Assembly (NCBI GenBank): GCA_947489325.1
Contig: CANLDA010000002.1
Coordinates: 186,001 to 250,000, forward strand
DNA from: an uncultured Paracoccaceae bacterium
GTDB taxonomy: Bacteria; Pseudomonadota; Alphaproteobacteria; Rhodobacterales; Rhodobacteraceae
Reading direction: 5' to 3'
Length of the DNA stretch: 64,000 bases
The position numbers and the translations under genes were made by a program. Below, piece by piece: positions 28,285 through 36,368 of the stretch; positions within the stretch are counted from its first letter, which is position 1; each line of letters starts with the position of its first letter. Under the pieces are notes generated by a model. That model was not told where the DNA came from. It made no database searches and worked only from the letters and a program-made list of their open reading frames with translations.

Positions 28285-30108
28285 TCAGCGCAGCATCGTG
28301 CGCCCATGGCCAATGGCCGATTGCATGGTCTTTACCACAACAAAGGCATCGCGCAGATGACTTCGCTCAAAGTCCGACAGATCAGCAGGGGAAAGGTAGT
28401 TGTCTGGTGCTTGGGCGCGTTTGATCTGATCGGCCTGATGGGACAGGCGGGTTTCAGCAATCAGATCATAGGCATCCAACAGATCCGCACCGCCAGAAGT
28501 GCTGAGCAAACCAGCATTGCGCGCAGCCTTAAGGCGGGCACGTGTGTTGACGGCTGTCAATTGTCCTTGAAGCGCATAGATGCGGCCCAGATCGACCACG
28601 GGCACCACGCCATTGTGTTTTAAATCCAATTGGTTGCGATGTTCTCCAGAGCGAATGGTGGCAAAGCCACGTAACAGGCCCAAGGGCGGCGTATGGGTTA
28701 GGGAATTGCCCACCATATGCGCCACAAAGATCGAATTGGAAGAGGCCGCCGCGAGCGTGCTGTCTTGCAAGGTCTCAAACAAAGGCATGTGGCCGCCAAT
28801 CGGGCGCAGATCAAACATGACAGACGCAAGCATCTGCGCCTCGGGATTGGGGGTGGCAATCCAGTGATCAAAATACGCGCGCCACACGTGCAACGGCTGA
28901 CACCAGCGTGGGCTTGTCGCCATCATATCACCGGGGCAATAGACATAGCCGCAGGTATTCAGGCCATCACAGACATATTTCGCAAGCGCGTGGAAATACG
29001 GCATGTCGGCATCGGTAACGGCATCATCCAATATCAGGCAATTGTCTTGATCTGAAACGCCGGTTTGCTCTTGACGCCCTTGCGATCCACAGGCCAGCCA
29101 CAGATATGGTACAGGTGGCGTACCCAGGTCTTGTTCTGCCAGCGTCAGCAAACGACGTGTGGCAGTGTCTGCAATATCGGTGATCAGGCGCGTGGTGATT
29201 TCATGGCGGTTGCCGCCAGCCACCAGTTGCACCAAAAGCTGGGGAATACGTGCGGTGATCTGCGCCATGTCTTGTGGGCTTTGGGCCGCGGCAATTTCGC
29301 TGACCAGCTCGGCTGAGGAAATCGCCTGAAATCGGGTCAGATCAGTTTGGGTGACAATCCCAACAAGGCGGCCTGCCTCTATAATGGGAATATGACCAAT
29401 CCCGTGTTCCATCATCGCATGCAGAACGTCGGAGCCAATGGCCGAAGGAGGCAGGGTAAAAGGATTTGGGGTCATGATTTGGCTGACGGGTGTGTCTGCA
29501 CTCAGGCCTTCGGCCAGTATTTTCCCTGCTAAGTCACGTGTGGTCAGGATACCGCTTAAGGTGCCGTCTTTGGTGACGCAAACCGAAGAAATACGGGCAT
29601 CTCGCATGATCTGTGCGGCGCGTTGCGTACTGTCGGTTGGGGCACAGCATTTCGGGGTAGGGGCCATCAGGGTTTCAACCCGACTGGTGGCCAGGTCATT
29701 GCCGCGAGGGCGCGGGCCACGGGAACGATCAAAAAAGCGCCGCGCGCTTTCGTGGGTTTGGATCAAGGAGTGGAATTCTGTCGCGGGGAGCACCAATAGA
29801 ACCGAATGAGCCTCGGCCCGCGCACTTGTTGCGGCCAAGCCGTCGCGTAACAAACCACGCTCCCCAAAGGAATTGCGCACGCCAAAATGGGACACCACTA
29901 CATCGTTTTCATCACGCACCTCGATCTGACCATCATGGACGATGAACAATCCCGGCAGTTTTTCGTTCAGGTCGTAAACAGAAAAGAACTTTTCCACCTC
30001 CCAGACGTCAAATTTGTCCGCAAGACTGTCCTGGGTGTCCGCAGGCAAAGCGTCATAGGGGTGAACAGACCGGATGAACCGAAGAATTTGATCGTGACTA
30101 AGAGGCAT
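28285..30108 (-). CDS. cNMP-binding / CBS / DUF294 nucleotidyltransferase-like signalling protein
   Basis: This 607-residue soluble protein has four parts. Residues 1-130 are a cyclic-nucleotide-binding-like domain (PGLFIVHDGQIEVRD, NSFGERGLL). Residues 150-275 are a CBS pair (ISSVCVTKDGTLSGILTTRD, GHIPIIEAGRLVGIVTQTD), which often bind AMP or ATP. Residues 300-450 are a DUF294 nucleotidyltransferase domain with G341-S342 and the two metal aspartates D353 and D355 (GSQGRQEQTGVSDQDN). The rest is the helical DUF294 C-terminal domain. The family resembles the uridylyltransferase part of GlnD. It is downstream of the symporter and shares its strand; a regulatory role over uptake is inferred. Confidence 0.88.
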   Translation of the reverse strand: MPLSHDQILRFIRSVHPYDALPADTQDSLADKFDVWEVEKFFSVYDLNEKLPGLFIVHDGQIEVRDENDVVVSHFGVRNSFGERGLLRDGLAATSARAEAHSVLLVLPATEFHSLIQTHESARRFFDRSRGPRPRGNDLATSRVETLMAPTPKCCAPTDSTQRAAQIMRDARISSVCVTKDGTLSGILTTRDLAGKILAEGLSADTPVSQIMTPNPFTLPPSAIGSDVLHAMMEHGIGHIPIIEAGRLVGIVTQTDLTRFQAISSAELVSEIAAAQSPQDMAQITARIPQLLVQLVAGGNRHEITTRLITDIADTATRRLLTLAEQDLGTPPVPYLWLACGSQGRQEQTGVSDQDNCLILDDAVTDADMPYFHALAKYVCDGLNTCGYVYCPGDMMATSPRWCQPLHVWRAYFDHWIATPNPEAQMLASVMFDLRPIGGHMPLFETLQDSTLAAASSNSIFVAHMVGNSLTHTPPLGLLRGFATIRSGEHRNQLDLKHNGVVPVVDLGRIYALQGQLTAVNTRARLKAARNAGLLSTSGGADLLDAYDLIAETRLSHQADQIKRAQAPDNYLSPADLSDFERSHLRDAFVVVKTMQSAIGHGRTMLR

Positions 30109-30133
30109 TTTATTGGACTTTCTTGAAAAAAAT

Positions 30134-30163
30134 GATCCCGTCCGGCAAGGGCCGGGCGGGATC
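30134..30163 (-). terminator. Terminator of the symporter operon
   Basis: The stem GATCCCG-T-CCGG / CCGG-G-CGGGATC is followed on the minus strand by ATTTTTTTC. It lies between the symporter stop (30246) and the DUF294 start (30108), so DUF294 is either read through or has its own promoter. Confidence 0.8.
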
Positions 30164-30245
30164 GCTGCTCAATCAGGTCTTTGAACCAGACAGTGTAGGA
30201 GAAAAGGATACCTGTATCTGTGCATTCTCTTCCCCAATTTCTGCC

Positions 30246-32033
30246 TTAGTGGTCCTGTGCGATACCTGCCCCACGGGGAACACGTACGCTTTCCACAAGA
30301 TCTTTGATTTCTTGTGGGGTTTCCTTGGTCATGCTGGACACGATGTAGGCAACGGTAAAGTTGATCATCGCACCAATGGCACCAAAGGATGTGGATTTGA
30401 TCGTACCCAACAATGGATCTGCGTCAGTAAAGCTGTTGGTGTCAGGGATAAAGAACCAACCTTTGTGCAAGAAGATGTAGAGCAATGTCACACCCAGACC
30501 TGCCAGCATACCGGCCACGGCACCTGTGTTGTTGATCTTGGTCGAGAAGATGCCCATCATCAACGCCGGGAAGATCGATGCCGCCGCAAGACCAAAGGCC
30601 AAGGCCACAGTTTGTGCTGCAAATCCCGGAGGGTTGAGGCCCAGATAGGTCGCCACTGCAATCGCCACAGCCATGGCAATACGTGCCGACATCAGCTCGC
30701 CTTTTTCCGAGATATTGGGGTTGAGTGATCCTTTGATCAAATCATGCGAAACTGCCGAAGAAATTGCCAGCAAAAGACCAGCTGCCGTCGACAATGCTGC
30801 CGCAAGACCACCTGCGGCCACCAAACCAATAACCCAACTTGGCAAGTTGGCAATTTCTGGGTTGGCCAGTACAAGGATGTCACGGTTAAAGTTGGTCAGC
30901 TCATTGCCTTCCCAGCCTTTTTCAGCCGCGATGGCCTGAAGATCAGTGTTCTTGTCGTTATAGTACTGAATTGCACCATCACCGTTCTTGTCTTCCCAGC
31001 CCAGAAGGCCAGTTTTTTGCCATGTCGCCATCCAGTCATAGCGCGCCTCGTTTTCGATTTGCTCAACAGTGACCGCGCCACCTTCGATGCCGCCATTGGG
31101 CCACATCATTTCAGTGATGTTCAGGCGTGCCATGGCGCCAACCGCAGGAGCAGTCAGATAAAGCAACGCGATGAATACGAGCGCCCAACCCGCTGACCAG
31201 CGTGCATCAGCCACACGTGGAACGGTGAAAAAGCGCATGATCACGTGGGGCAGTCCCGCTGTACCGATCATCAAGGACAAGGTGAACAACACCATGTTCA
31301 AAGTGTCTGCGTGGTGGGCCGTATATTCATTAAAGCCCAATTCACGCACAATCGCATCCAGTTTTGCCAGCAATGGCTCGCCTGATGCAACGTGATCGCC
31401 AAACAGACCCAAGGCTGGGATCGGGTTGCCTGTCAGTTGCAACGAAATAAAGATCGCAGGGATCGTATAGGCCATGATCAACACGACATATTGCGCAACC
31501 TGTGTATAGGTCACACCCTTCATGCCGCCAAACACAGCATAGGCAAACACCACACAGGCGCCGATCAACAGGCCGGTTGTGTTGCTAACCTCAAGGAAAC
31601 GGCCAAAAGCCACGCCAACACCGGTCATCTGACCAATTACATAGGTCGTAGAGGCCACGATCAGGCAGACCACCGCAACAAGGCGCGCGGTGGGGCTGTA
31701 AAACCGATCGCCGATAAACTCGGATACCGTAAACTTACCAAACTTGCGCAGATAAGGTGCAAGCAGAAGGGCCAGCAGCACATAACCACCGGTCCAGCCC
31801 ATCAAGAAAGAAGAGTTGTCATATCCGGTAAAGGCAATAAGACCTGCCATCGAAATGAAAGATGCTGCAGACATCCAATCCGCTGCCGTGGCCATACCAT
31901 TGGTGACAGGATGTACGCCGCGTCCTGCAGCGTAAAATTCAGAGGTGGAGCCCGCGCGGGCCCAGATCGCGATGCCAATGTAAAGCGCGAAAGATGTGCC
32001 TACAAACAGCAGGTTAATGGTAAACTGATCCAT
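30246..32033 (-). CDS. Sodium:solute symporter (acetate-permease-like, VC_2705-type)
   Basis: This 595-residue SLC5-type transporter has about 13 helices. Family marks include GMATAADWMSAASFISMAG, FTGYDNSSFLMGWTGGYVL, and AAGGLAAALSTAAGLLLAIS. It starts five bases after the DUF4212 gene, which encodes its usual small subunit. Between two helices lies a soluble insert with an EF-hand-like loop, D348-K-N350-G-D352-GAIQYYN, which could bind calcium or sodium. With acs and adk upstream, acetate or a similar short acid is the likely substrate, but this is inferred from context. A signalling gene set follows after a terminator. Confidence 0.88.
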   Translation of the reverse strand: MDQFTINLLFVGTSFALYIGIAIWARAGSTSEFYAAGRGVHPVTNGMATAADWMSAASFISMAGLIAFTGYDNSSFLMGWTGGYVLLALLLAPYLRKFGKFTVSEFIGDRFYSPTARLVAVVCLIVASTTYVIGQMTGVGVAFGRFLEVSNTTGLLIGACVVFAYAVFGGMKGVTYTQVAQYVVLIMAYTIPAIFISLQLTGNPIPALGLFGDHVASGEPLLAKLDAIVRELGFNEYTAHHADTLNMVLFTLSLMIGTAGLPHVIMRFFTVPRVADARWSAGWALVFIALLYLTAPAVGAMARLNITEMMWPNGGIEGGAVTVEQIENEARYDWMATWQKTGLLGWEDKNGDGAIQYYNDKNTDLQAIAAEKGWEGNELTNFNRDILVLANPEIANLPSWVIGLVAAGGLAAALSTAAGLLLAISSAVSHDLIKGSLNPNISEKGELMSARIAMAVAIAVATYLGLNPPGFAAQTVALAFGLAAASIFPALMMGIFSTKINNTGAVAGMLAGLGVTLLYIFLHKGWFFIPDTNSFTDADPLLGTIKSTSFGAIGAMINFTVAYIVSSMTKETPQEIKDLVESVRVPRGAGIAQDH

Positions 32034-32038
32034 ATCTA

Positions 32039-32299
32039 TTATTCCTCCTCAACGCCATGTTCGGCGTCGAGTTTGTTCATCCGCCATGCATAAAAAAAGA
32101 TCAGGCCAAGGAAGACCAAGATCGACCCTTGTTGTGCAAACCAGAACCCAAGGTCCGTGCCGCCCACTGAAATTCCTGACAGCGCCGGGCGCAGCAGGAT
32201 GCCAAACCCAAAGGACACGACGGCCCAGATAATCAAACTAACGATGATAATGCGAATATTGGCGGACCAATATGCGTTATTGGATGAGTTGTCGGCCAT
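32039..32299 (-). CDS. DUF4212 small subunit of the solute:sodium symporter
   Basis: This is an 86-residue membrane protein with two helices (IRIIIVSLIIWAVVSFGFGI and WFAQQGSILVFLGLIFFYAW) and the GTDLGFWFAQQGS signature. DUF4212 proteins are regularly found beside VC_2705-type symporters and are thought to be their small subunits. The ATG at 32299 has GGAGGAG seven bases before it; the upstream ATG at 32332 lacks this. It ends five bases before the symporter start. The same GGAGGAGCCAT leader context occurs before acs, suggesting both are strongly translated. Confidence 0.88.
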   Translation of the reverse strand: MADNSSNNAYWSANIRIIIVSLIIWAVVSFGFGILLRPALSGISVGGTDLGFWFAQQGSILVFLGLIFFYAWRMNKLDAEHGVEEE

Positions 32300-32361
32300 G
32301 ATGGCTCCTCCCTCTCTATCCGTTTCCTCCATAGGGCAGGCAGGCCTGCCCCGGCTTCCCC

Positions 32362-33045
32362 TTACGCCACGGCCGTTTGGACTATGGTGTTAAGTTTCTC
32401 TGCAATTGCGGTGATGTCGCCCATGGCTTCGATGCCCTGCAGCGCGCCTTTGCTTTCGTAATAAGCAATCAGGGGCGCGGTTTGTGCGTGATAGGCTTGC
32501 AATCGACTGGCAACGGTTTCAGCGTTGTCATCGGTGCGGCGCTTCATGTCGGTGCCCCCGCAGCCATCGCATGTATTTGCCGTTTTGGGCTGTTTGAATG
32601 TATCGTGGTATCCTTCACCACAGCCTGCGCAGGTGTAACGGCCTGAAATCCGTGTCACCATGGCGGCGTCATCAACCTCAAGGCTGAGGGCCGCGTTGAT
32701 TTTCTGGCCTGTTTCCGCCAGCAGCGCATCCAATGCTTGCGCCTGAACCGCAGTGCGTGGGAACCCATCAAGGATCACACCACCAGCGCAATCATTGTCG
32801 GCCAGACGATCCCGTAAAATTGCGATGACGATTTCGTCGCTGACCAGTTGGCCCGCTTCCATCACCGCCTTGGCGGCCTGTCCAGCATCGGTTCTTGCTG
32901 CGACGGCTGCGCGCAGTAGATCCCCGGTGGAAAGCTGAACAAACCCGAATTTTTCCTCAAGCATACGCGCCTGCGTGCCTTTGCCTGCCCCCGGAGGGCC
33001 AAGCAGGATCAGGACAGGAGCGGTTGTTTTGGGTGTATCCAACAT
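32362..33045 (-). CDS. adk: Adenylate kinase (zinc-lid type)
   Basis: This enzyme turns AMP and ATP into two ADP. The protein has 227 residues. Walker A is LLGPPGAGKGTQARML, the AMP-binding part has QLSTGDLLRAAV, and VILDGFPRTAVQAQAL follows. The lid carries two CxxC pairs (YTCAGCG, TCDGCGG), as in zinc-bearing adenylate kinases. It begins four bases after the acs stop codon with a GGGGA ribosome-binding site inside the end of acs, so it is co-translated with acetyl-CoA synthetase, whose by-product is AMP. A second adk in the ribosomal-protein region is expected in this group but lies outside the window. Confidence 0.95.
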   Translation of the reverse strand: MLDTPKTTAPVLILLGPPGAGKGTQARMLEEKFGFVQLSTGDLLRAAVAARTDAGQAAKAVMEAGQLVSDEIVIAILRDRLADNDCAGGVILDGFPRTAVQAQALDALLAETGQKINAALSLEVDDAAMVTRISGRYTCAGCGEGYHDTFKQPKTANTCDGCGGTDMKRRTDDNAETVASRLQAYHAQTAPLIAYYESKGALQGIEAMGDITAIAEKLNTIVQTAVA

Positions 33046-33049
33046 TCTC

Positions 33050-35014
33050 TTATCCCCGGTTCATTCTATTATTGATGAGGTCTGTGACGACGGTTGGGTC
33101 TGCGAGGGTTGAAGTGTCACCGAGGGCTGCGTAGTCGTTTTCTGCGATTTTGCGCAGGATGCGGCGCATGATTTTGCCGGATCGGGTTTTGGGCAAGCCG
33201 GGGGCCCATTGGATGAGGTCTGGGCTTGCGATGGGGCCGATTTCGGTTCTGACCCACGTGCGCAGCTCTTTTCGCAATTCCTCGGTTGGCTCCTCGCCAT
33301 TCATCAGCGTGACATAGCAATAGATGCCTTGGCCTTTGATGTCATGCGGATAGCCGACGACGGCGGCTTCGGCGACTTTGGCGTGGGCCACAAGTGCGCT
33401 TTCGACCTCGGCGGTGCCCATCCGGTGGCCAGAGACGTTGATGACGTCATCGACGCGGCCCGTGATCCAATAATCGCCATCGGCATCGCGGCGGCATCCA
33501 TCTCCGGTGAAGTAATATCCTTTGTAATCAGAGAAGTATGTTTTTTCAAACCGCTCATGATCGCCCCAAACAGTGCGCATCTGGCCAGGCCAGCTGTCGC
33601 GAATGCACAGCACACCTTCGACGTCATTGCCCTCTATTTCTGCCCCTGAGGTTGGGTCCAGAACGACAGGTTCAATGCCAAAGAAAGGTTTCATCGCGCT
33701 GCCGGGTTTGGTGGCGTGTGCGCCGGGCAGGGGGGTCATCAAATGGCCACCGGTTTCGGTCTGCCACCAGGTGTCCACGATCGGGCAACGGCCACCGCCG
33801 ACGACCTCATTGTACCAGTTCCAGGCCTCGGGGTTGATCGGCTCGCCCACAGTGCCCAGCACCTTAAGATCGCTCAGGTCGCATTTTTCGACGAAGGCGT
33901 TGCCCTGACCCATCAACGCACGGATCGCAGTCGGCGCGGTGTAGAACTGGTTCACCTTGTGCTTTTCGCAGACCTGCCAGAACCGAGAGGCATCCGGGTA
34001 GGTCGGCACACCTTCAAACATCAGCGTCGTGGCCCCATTGGCCAGCGGGCCATAGACGATATAGCTGTGACCCGTCACCCAGCCCACATCGGCGGTGCAC
34101 CAATAGATATCGCCATCGTGATAATCAAAGACCAGTTGCTGGGTCATGGCGGCGTAAACCAAATATCCACCACTTGTATGTACAACCCCCTTGGGCTGCC
34201 CGGTGGAGCCTGAGGTGTACAGAATAAACAGGGGGTCTTCGGCACCCATCTCTTCGGGGGCGCAGTCCGTCGCGGCGGCCGCGGCCAGCGCGTTATAGTC
34301 AAAATCACGCCCGTCCACCCATGTGGTCTGGCCGCCGGTGCGCTTGACCACAAGGCATTTCACGTCGTCCTTGCAATGCAAGAGCGCCTGATCTGCATTG
34401 GTTTTCAGTGCAGTTTTGCGCCCACCACGGGGGGCCTCGTCGGCGGTGATCAGCACCTTGGCGTCACAACCATTGATGCGCGCGGCCAAGGCGTCGGGGG
34501 AAAACCCGGCAAAAACAATTGAATGGATCGCACCAATACGCGCACAGGCCAGCATGGCATAGGCGGCCTCGGGGATCATCGGCATATAGATAATGACGCG
34601 ATCGCCCTTACTCACACCCAGATCTCGCAACACATTTGCCATGCGGCAGGTGTTTGCGTGCAATTGCTGATAGCTGATGTGTTGGGCGGCTTCCTCTGGG
34701 TCATCCGGCTCCCAGATGATCGCGGTTTGATCGGCGCGCGTGGCCAGGTGGCGGTCAATACAGTTCGCCGACACATTCAACGTGCCATCCGCGTACCAGT
34801 TGATCGACACATTCCCAAGGCTGTAATCCACATCCTTCACCTGCGTGAACGGCCGCATCCAATCCACACGCCCCCCTTGCTCACGCCAAAATCCCTCTCC
34901 ATCAGACAAAGACCGCCCATACATCGATGCGTAACGATCAGCATCAATATGCGCAGTGGATGTAAATGTGCTGGATGGGGCAGTCGGTTTTGTGTTCAAG
35001 TCGTCCAAAGACAT
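33050..35014 (-). CDS. acsA: Acetyl-CoA synthetase (AMP-forming)
   Basis: The enzyme activates acetate with ATP and CoA to acetyl-CoA, AMP and pyrophosphate. It has 654 residues, the usual length. Marks are [74 protein letters not shown], and [17 protein letters not shown], whose lysine is the usual site of acetylation control. GGGAGGAG precedes the ATG at 35014. It leads a unit with adk, DUF4212 and the symporter. Its upstream region is AT-rich and carries no gene for about 360 bases. Confidence 0.97.
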   Translation of the reverse strand: MSLDDLNTKPTAPSSTFTSTAHIDADRYASMYGRSLSDGEGFWREQGGRVDWMRPFTQVKDVDYSLGNVSINWYADGTLNVSANCIDRHLATRADQTAIIWEPDDPEEAAQHISYQQLHANTCRMANVLRDLGVSKGDRVIIYMPMIPEAAYAMLACARIGAIHSIVFAGFSPDALAARINGCDAKVLITADEAPRGGRKTALKTNADQALLHCKDDVKCLVVKRTGGQTTWVDGRDFDYNALAAAAATDCAPEEMGAEDPLFILYTSGSTGQPKGVVHTSGGYLVYAAMTQQLVFDYHDGDIYWCTADVGWVTGHSYIVYGPLANGATTLMFEGVPTYPDASRFWQVCEKHKVNQFYTAPTAIRALMGQGNAFVEKCDLSDLKVLGTVGEPINPEAWNWYNEVVGGGRCPIVDTWWQTETGGHLMTPLPGAHATKPGSAMKPFFGIEPVVLDPTSGAEIEGNDVEGVLCIRDSWPGQMRTVWGDHERFEKTYFSDYKGYYFTGDGCRRDADGDYWITGRVDDVINVSGHRMGTAEVESALVAHAKVAEAAVVGYPHDIKGQGIYCYVTLMNGEEPTEELRKELRTWVRTEIGPIASPDLIQWAPGLPKTRSGKIMRRILRKIAENDYAALGDTSTLADPTVVTDLINNRMNRG

Positions 35015-35377
35015 GAATGGCTCCTCCCTTGGGTGTGTGTGACCAAAAGGTCGTTACCCGAAAAACCTCCTCAAGTTTTCGGATGTAAACCAGTATAGGT
35101 GAGTATGAAAATAATGAAATAAGACCCGAAAATATAATAATAATTTTGTAAAGTGATTTTCTATATTTAGGCATTAAGTCGTAAATAAACTTACACAATT
35201 GAAAAATATCGTGACGAGACAATGCCTTAGATTGCTGCGTTAGCAATCATTGTGTGCCGCGCCGCAGCGTAAGTTGTGCTGAAGCCAGAAGTTGAGTGAA
35301 ACCAAGGGGTGTGACAAAAGGTTTCAGTCTCAGGTCTCGTGGCGCTCAATAGGATTAGACACGGGGGGTATAGGTTT
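35015..35377. other. AT-rich intergenic region upstream of acsA
   Basis: No gene is seen in these 363 bases. The part from 35090 to 35210 is clearly AT-rich. A hairpin GATTGCT-GCGTT-AGCAATC lies at 35230-35248. The region should hold the acsA promoter; I cannot fix its position. Confidence 0.55.
35230..35248. promoter_or_regulatory. 19-base inverted repeat upstream of acsA
   Basis: Perfect seven-base arms GATTGCT / AGCAATC around GCGTT, without a T-run. It may be an operator for acsA or part of the 3' end of the LysR transcript. Confidence 0.4.
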
Positions 35378-36271
35378 TCAGATTGGGGTCTTTTCTGATT
35401 GAAGCTGTTGCGTTGCGTGTTGAATGTGGCGGCCCAGTATGTCGGCAATCGGCGAGATGCGCCCTTCGCGAAACAAGATATCGACGTGTCGTGACAGGCC
35501 TGCCCGCAAAAGTGGGCGAAAATGCAGGCCAGCGGGGTTCAGTCGCACAGCCATTTCCGGCAAGATCGTTACCCCAAGATCAGCTTGTACCATCGACAGC
35601 AACGACAGTGTATTGTGCACGTTCAGATTTGCGCTGGAAAGGATTTCCTGAAAATCGGGTTCGGTAATTTGGGTACACAGGGCGTTGGCGATAAAGCGCA
35701 CGGCGTGCAAATCAGTCCAGTGCACTGGGGTCTTGCTTTGCGCCAGCGGGTGCGATTGCGCACAGACCACACCAAAGGGGTCTGACAATAAGGGCAGACG
35801 CCGAATGCCCGGCGTGGTGGGGGCGGCGGTGGCCAATCCCATATCGACAGTCTCGGCCTGCACGGCAGTGAGAATAGAGCCAGAATCCATATCGCGCAGG
35901 TCGATTTGAACATTCGGGTGTGCACGCAGAAAATCATCCAGGATGCGAGGCATTAATGTTCCTGCGATCGAAGGCACGGCAGCAATGCGCACAGTGCCCG
36001 TTCCTGCGTGGGCAAAGAGATCAATTTCTTGAACGGCCTCATCAAAATGGCGCAACCCTCGGCGGGCATGGTCCAGCGCATGCGCACCGACTGGAGACAG
36101 GCGTGATTTACGATCTGACTCAAACAAGGATTGCCCCAGGTGCTCTTCAAATTGTTTGAGCATCATAGAGACAGCAGAAGGGGAGCGGCCCAACCGGTTG
36201 GCGGCATCCGACAGGTTGCCCGTTTCCGCAACAGCCACAAAGCACCGCAGCATTTCCAGCTTGATCGCCAT
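35378..36271 (-). CDS. LysR-type regulator, divergent from the aldehyde dehydrogenase operon
   Basis: This 297-residue regulator starts at the ATG at 36271 (MAIKLEMLRCFVAVAETGNL); the open frame to 36439 would overlap the opposite gene and is rejected. The helix-turn-helix is clear: LSDAANRLGRSPSAVSMMLKQFEEHLG, with 27 residues at positions 20-46. The effector domain follows (VRIAAVPSIAGTLMPRIL). It is divergent from the aldehyde dehydrogenase gene, with about 97 bases between start codons that contain a set of TTTCAG/CTGAAA repeats. It therefore probably controls that operon. Confidence 0.93.
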   Translation of the reverse strand: MAIKLEMLRCFVAVAETGNLSDAANRLGRSPSAVSMMLKQFEEHLGQSLFESDRKSRLSPVGAHALDHARRGLRHFDEAVQEIDLFAHAGTGTVRIAAVPSIAGTLMPRILDDFLRAHPNVQIDLRDMDSGSILTAVQAETVDMGLATAAPTTPGIRRLPLLSDPFGVVCAQSHPLAQSKTPVHWTDLHAVRFIANALCTQITEPDFQEILSSANLNVHNTLSLLSMVQADLGVTILPEMAVRLNPAGLHFRPLLRAGLSRHVDILFREGRISPIADILGRHIQHATQQLQSEKTPI

Positions 36272-36337
36272 TTCAGATTTCCTGAAGTTTGTTTCAGATA
36301 TTTGATTTTGACTGAAATGGAAAACCATGTCCATACT
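36271..36337 (+). promoter_or_regulatory. Divergent promoter region with TTTCAG operator repeats
   Basis: TTTCAG at 36271-36276 pairs with CTGAAG at 36282-36287, and TTTCAG at 36292-36297 pairs with CTGAAA at 36312-36317. The last overlaps a possible -35 (TTGACT, 36308-36313), followed by CATACT at 36332-36337 after 18 bases. The layout is that of a LysR-controlled divergent promoter. Confidence 0.6.
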
Positions 36338-36368
36338 GCGCCAACCCCAAAATTTTCTGGAGATTCCG

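Noticed and set aside
30123-30728. 201-codon plus-strand frame
   Set aside because: Antisense to the symporter and covering a terminator.
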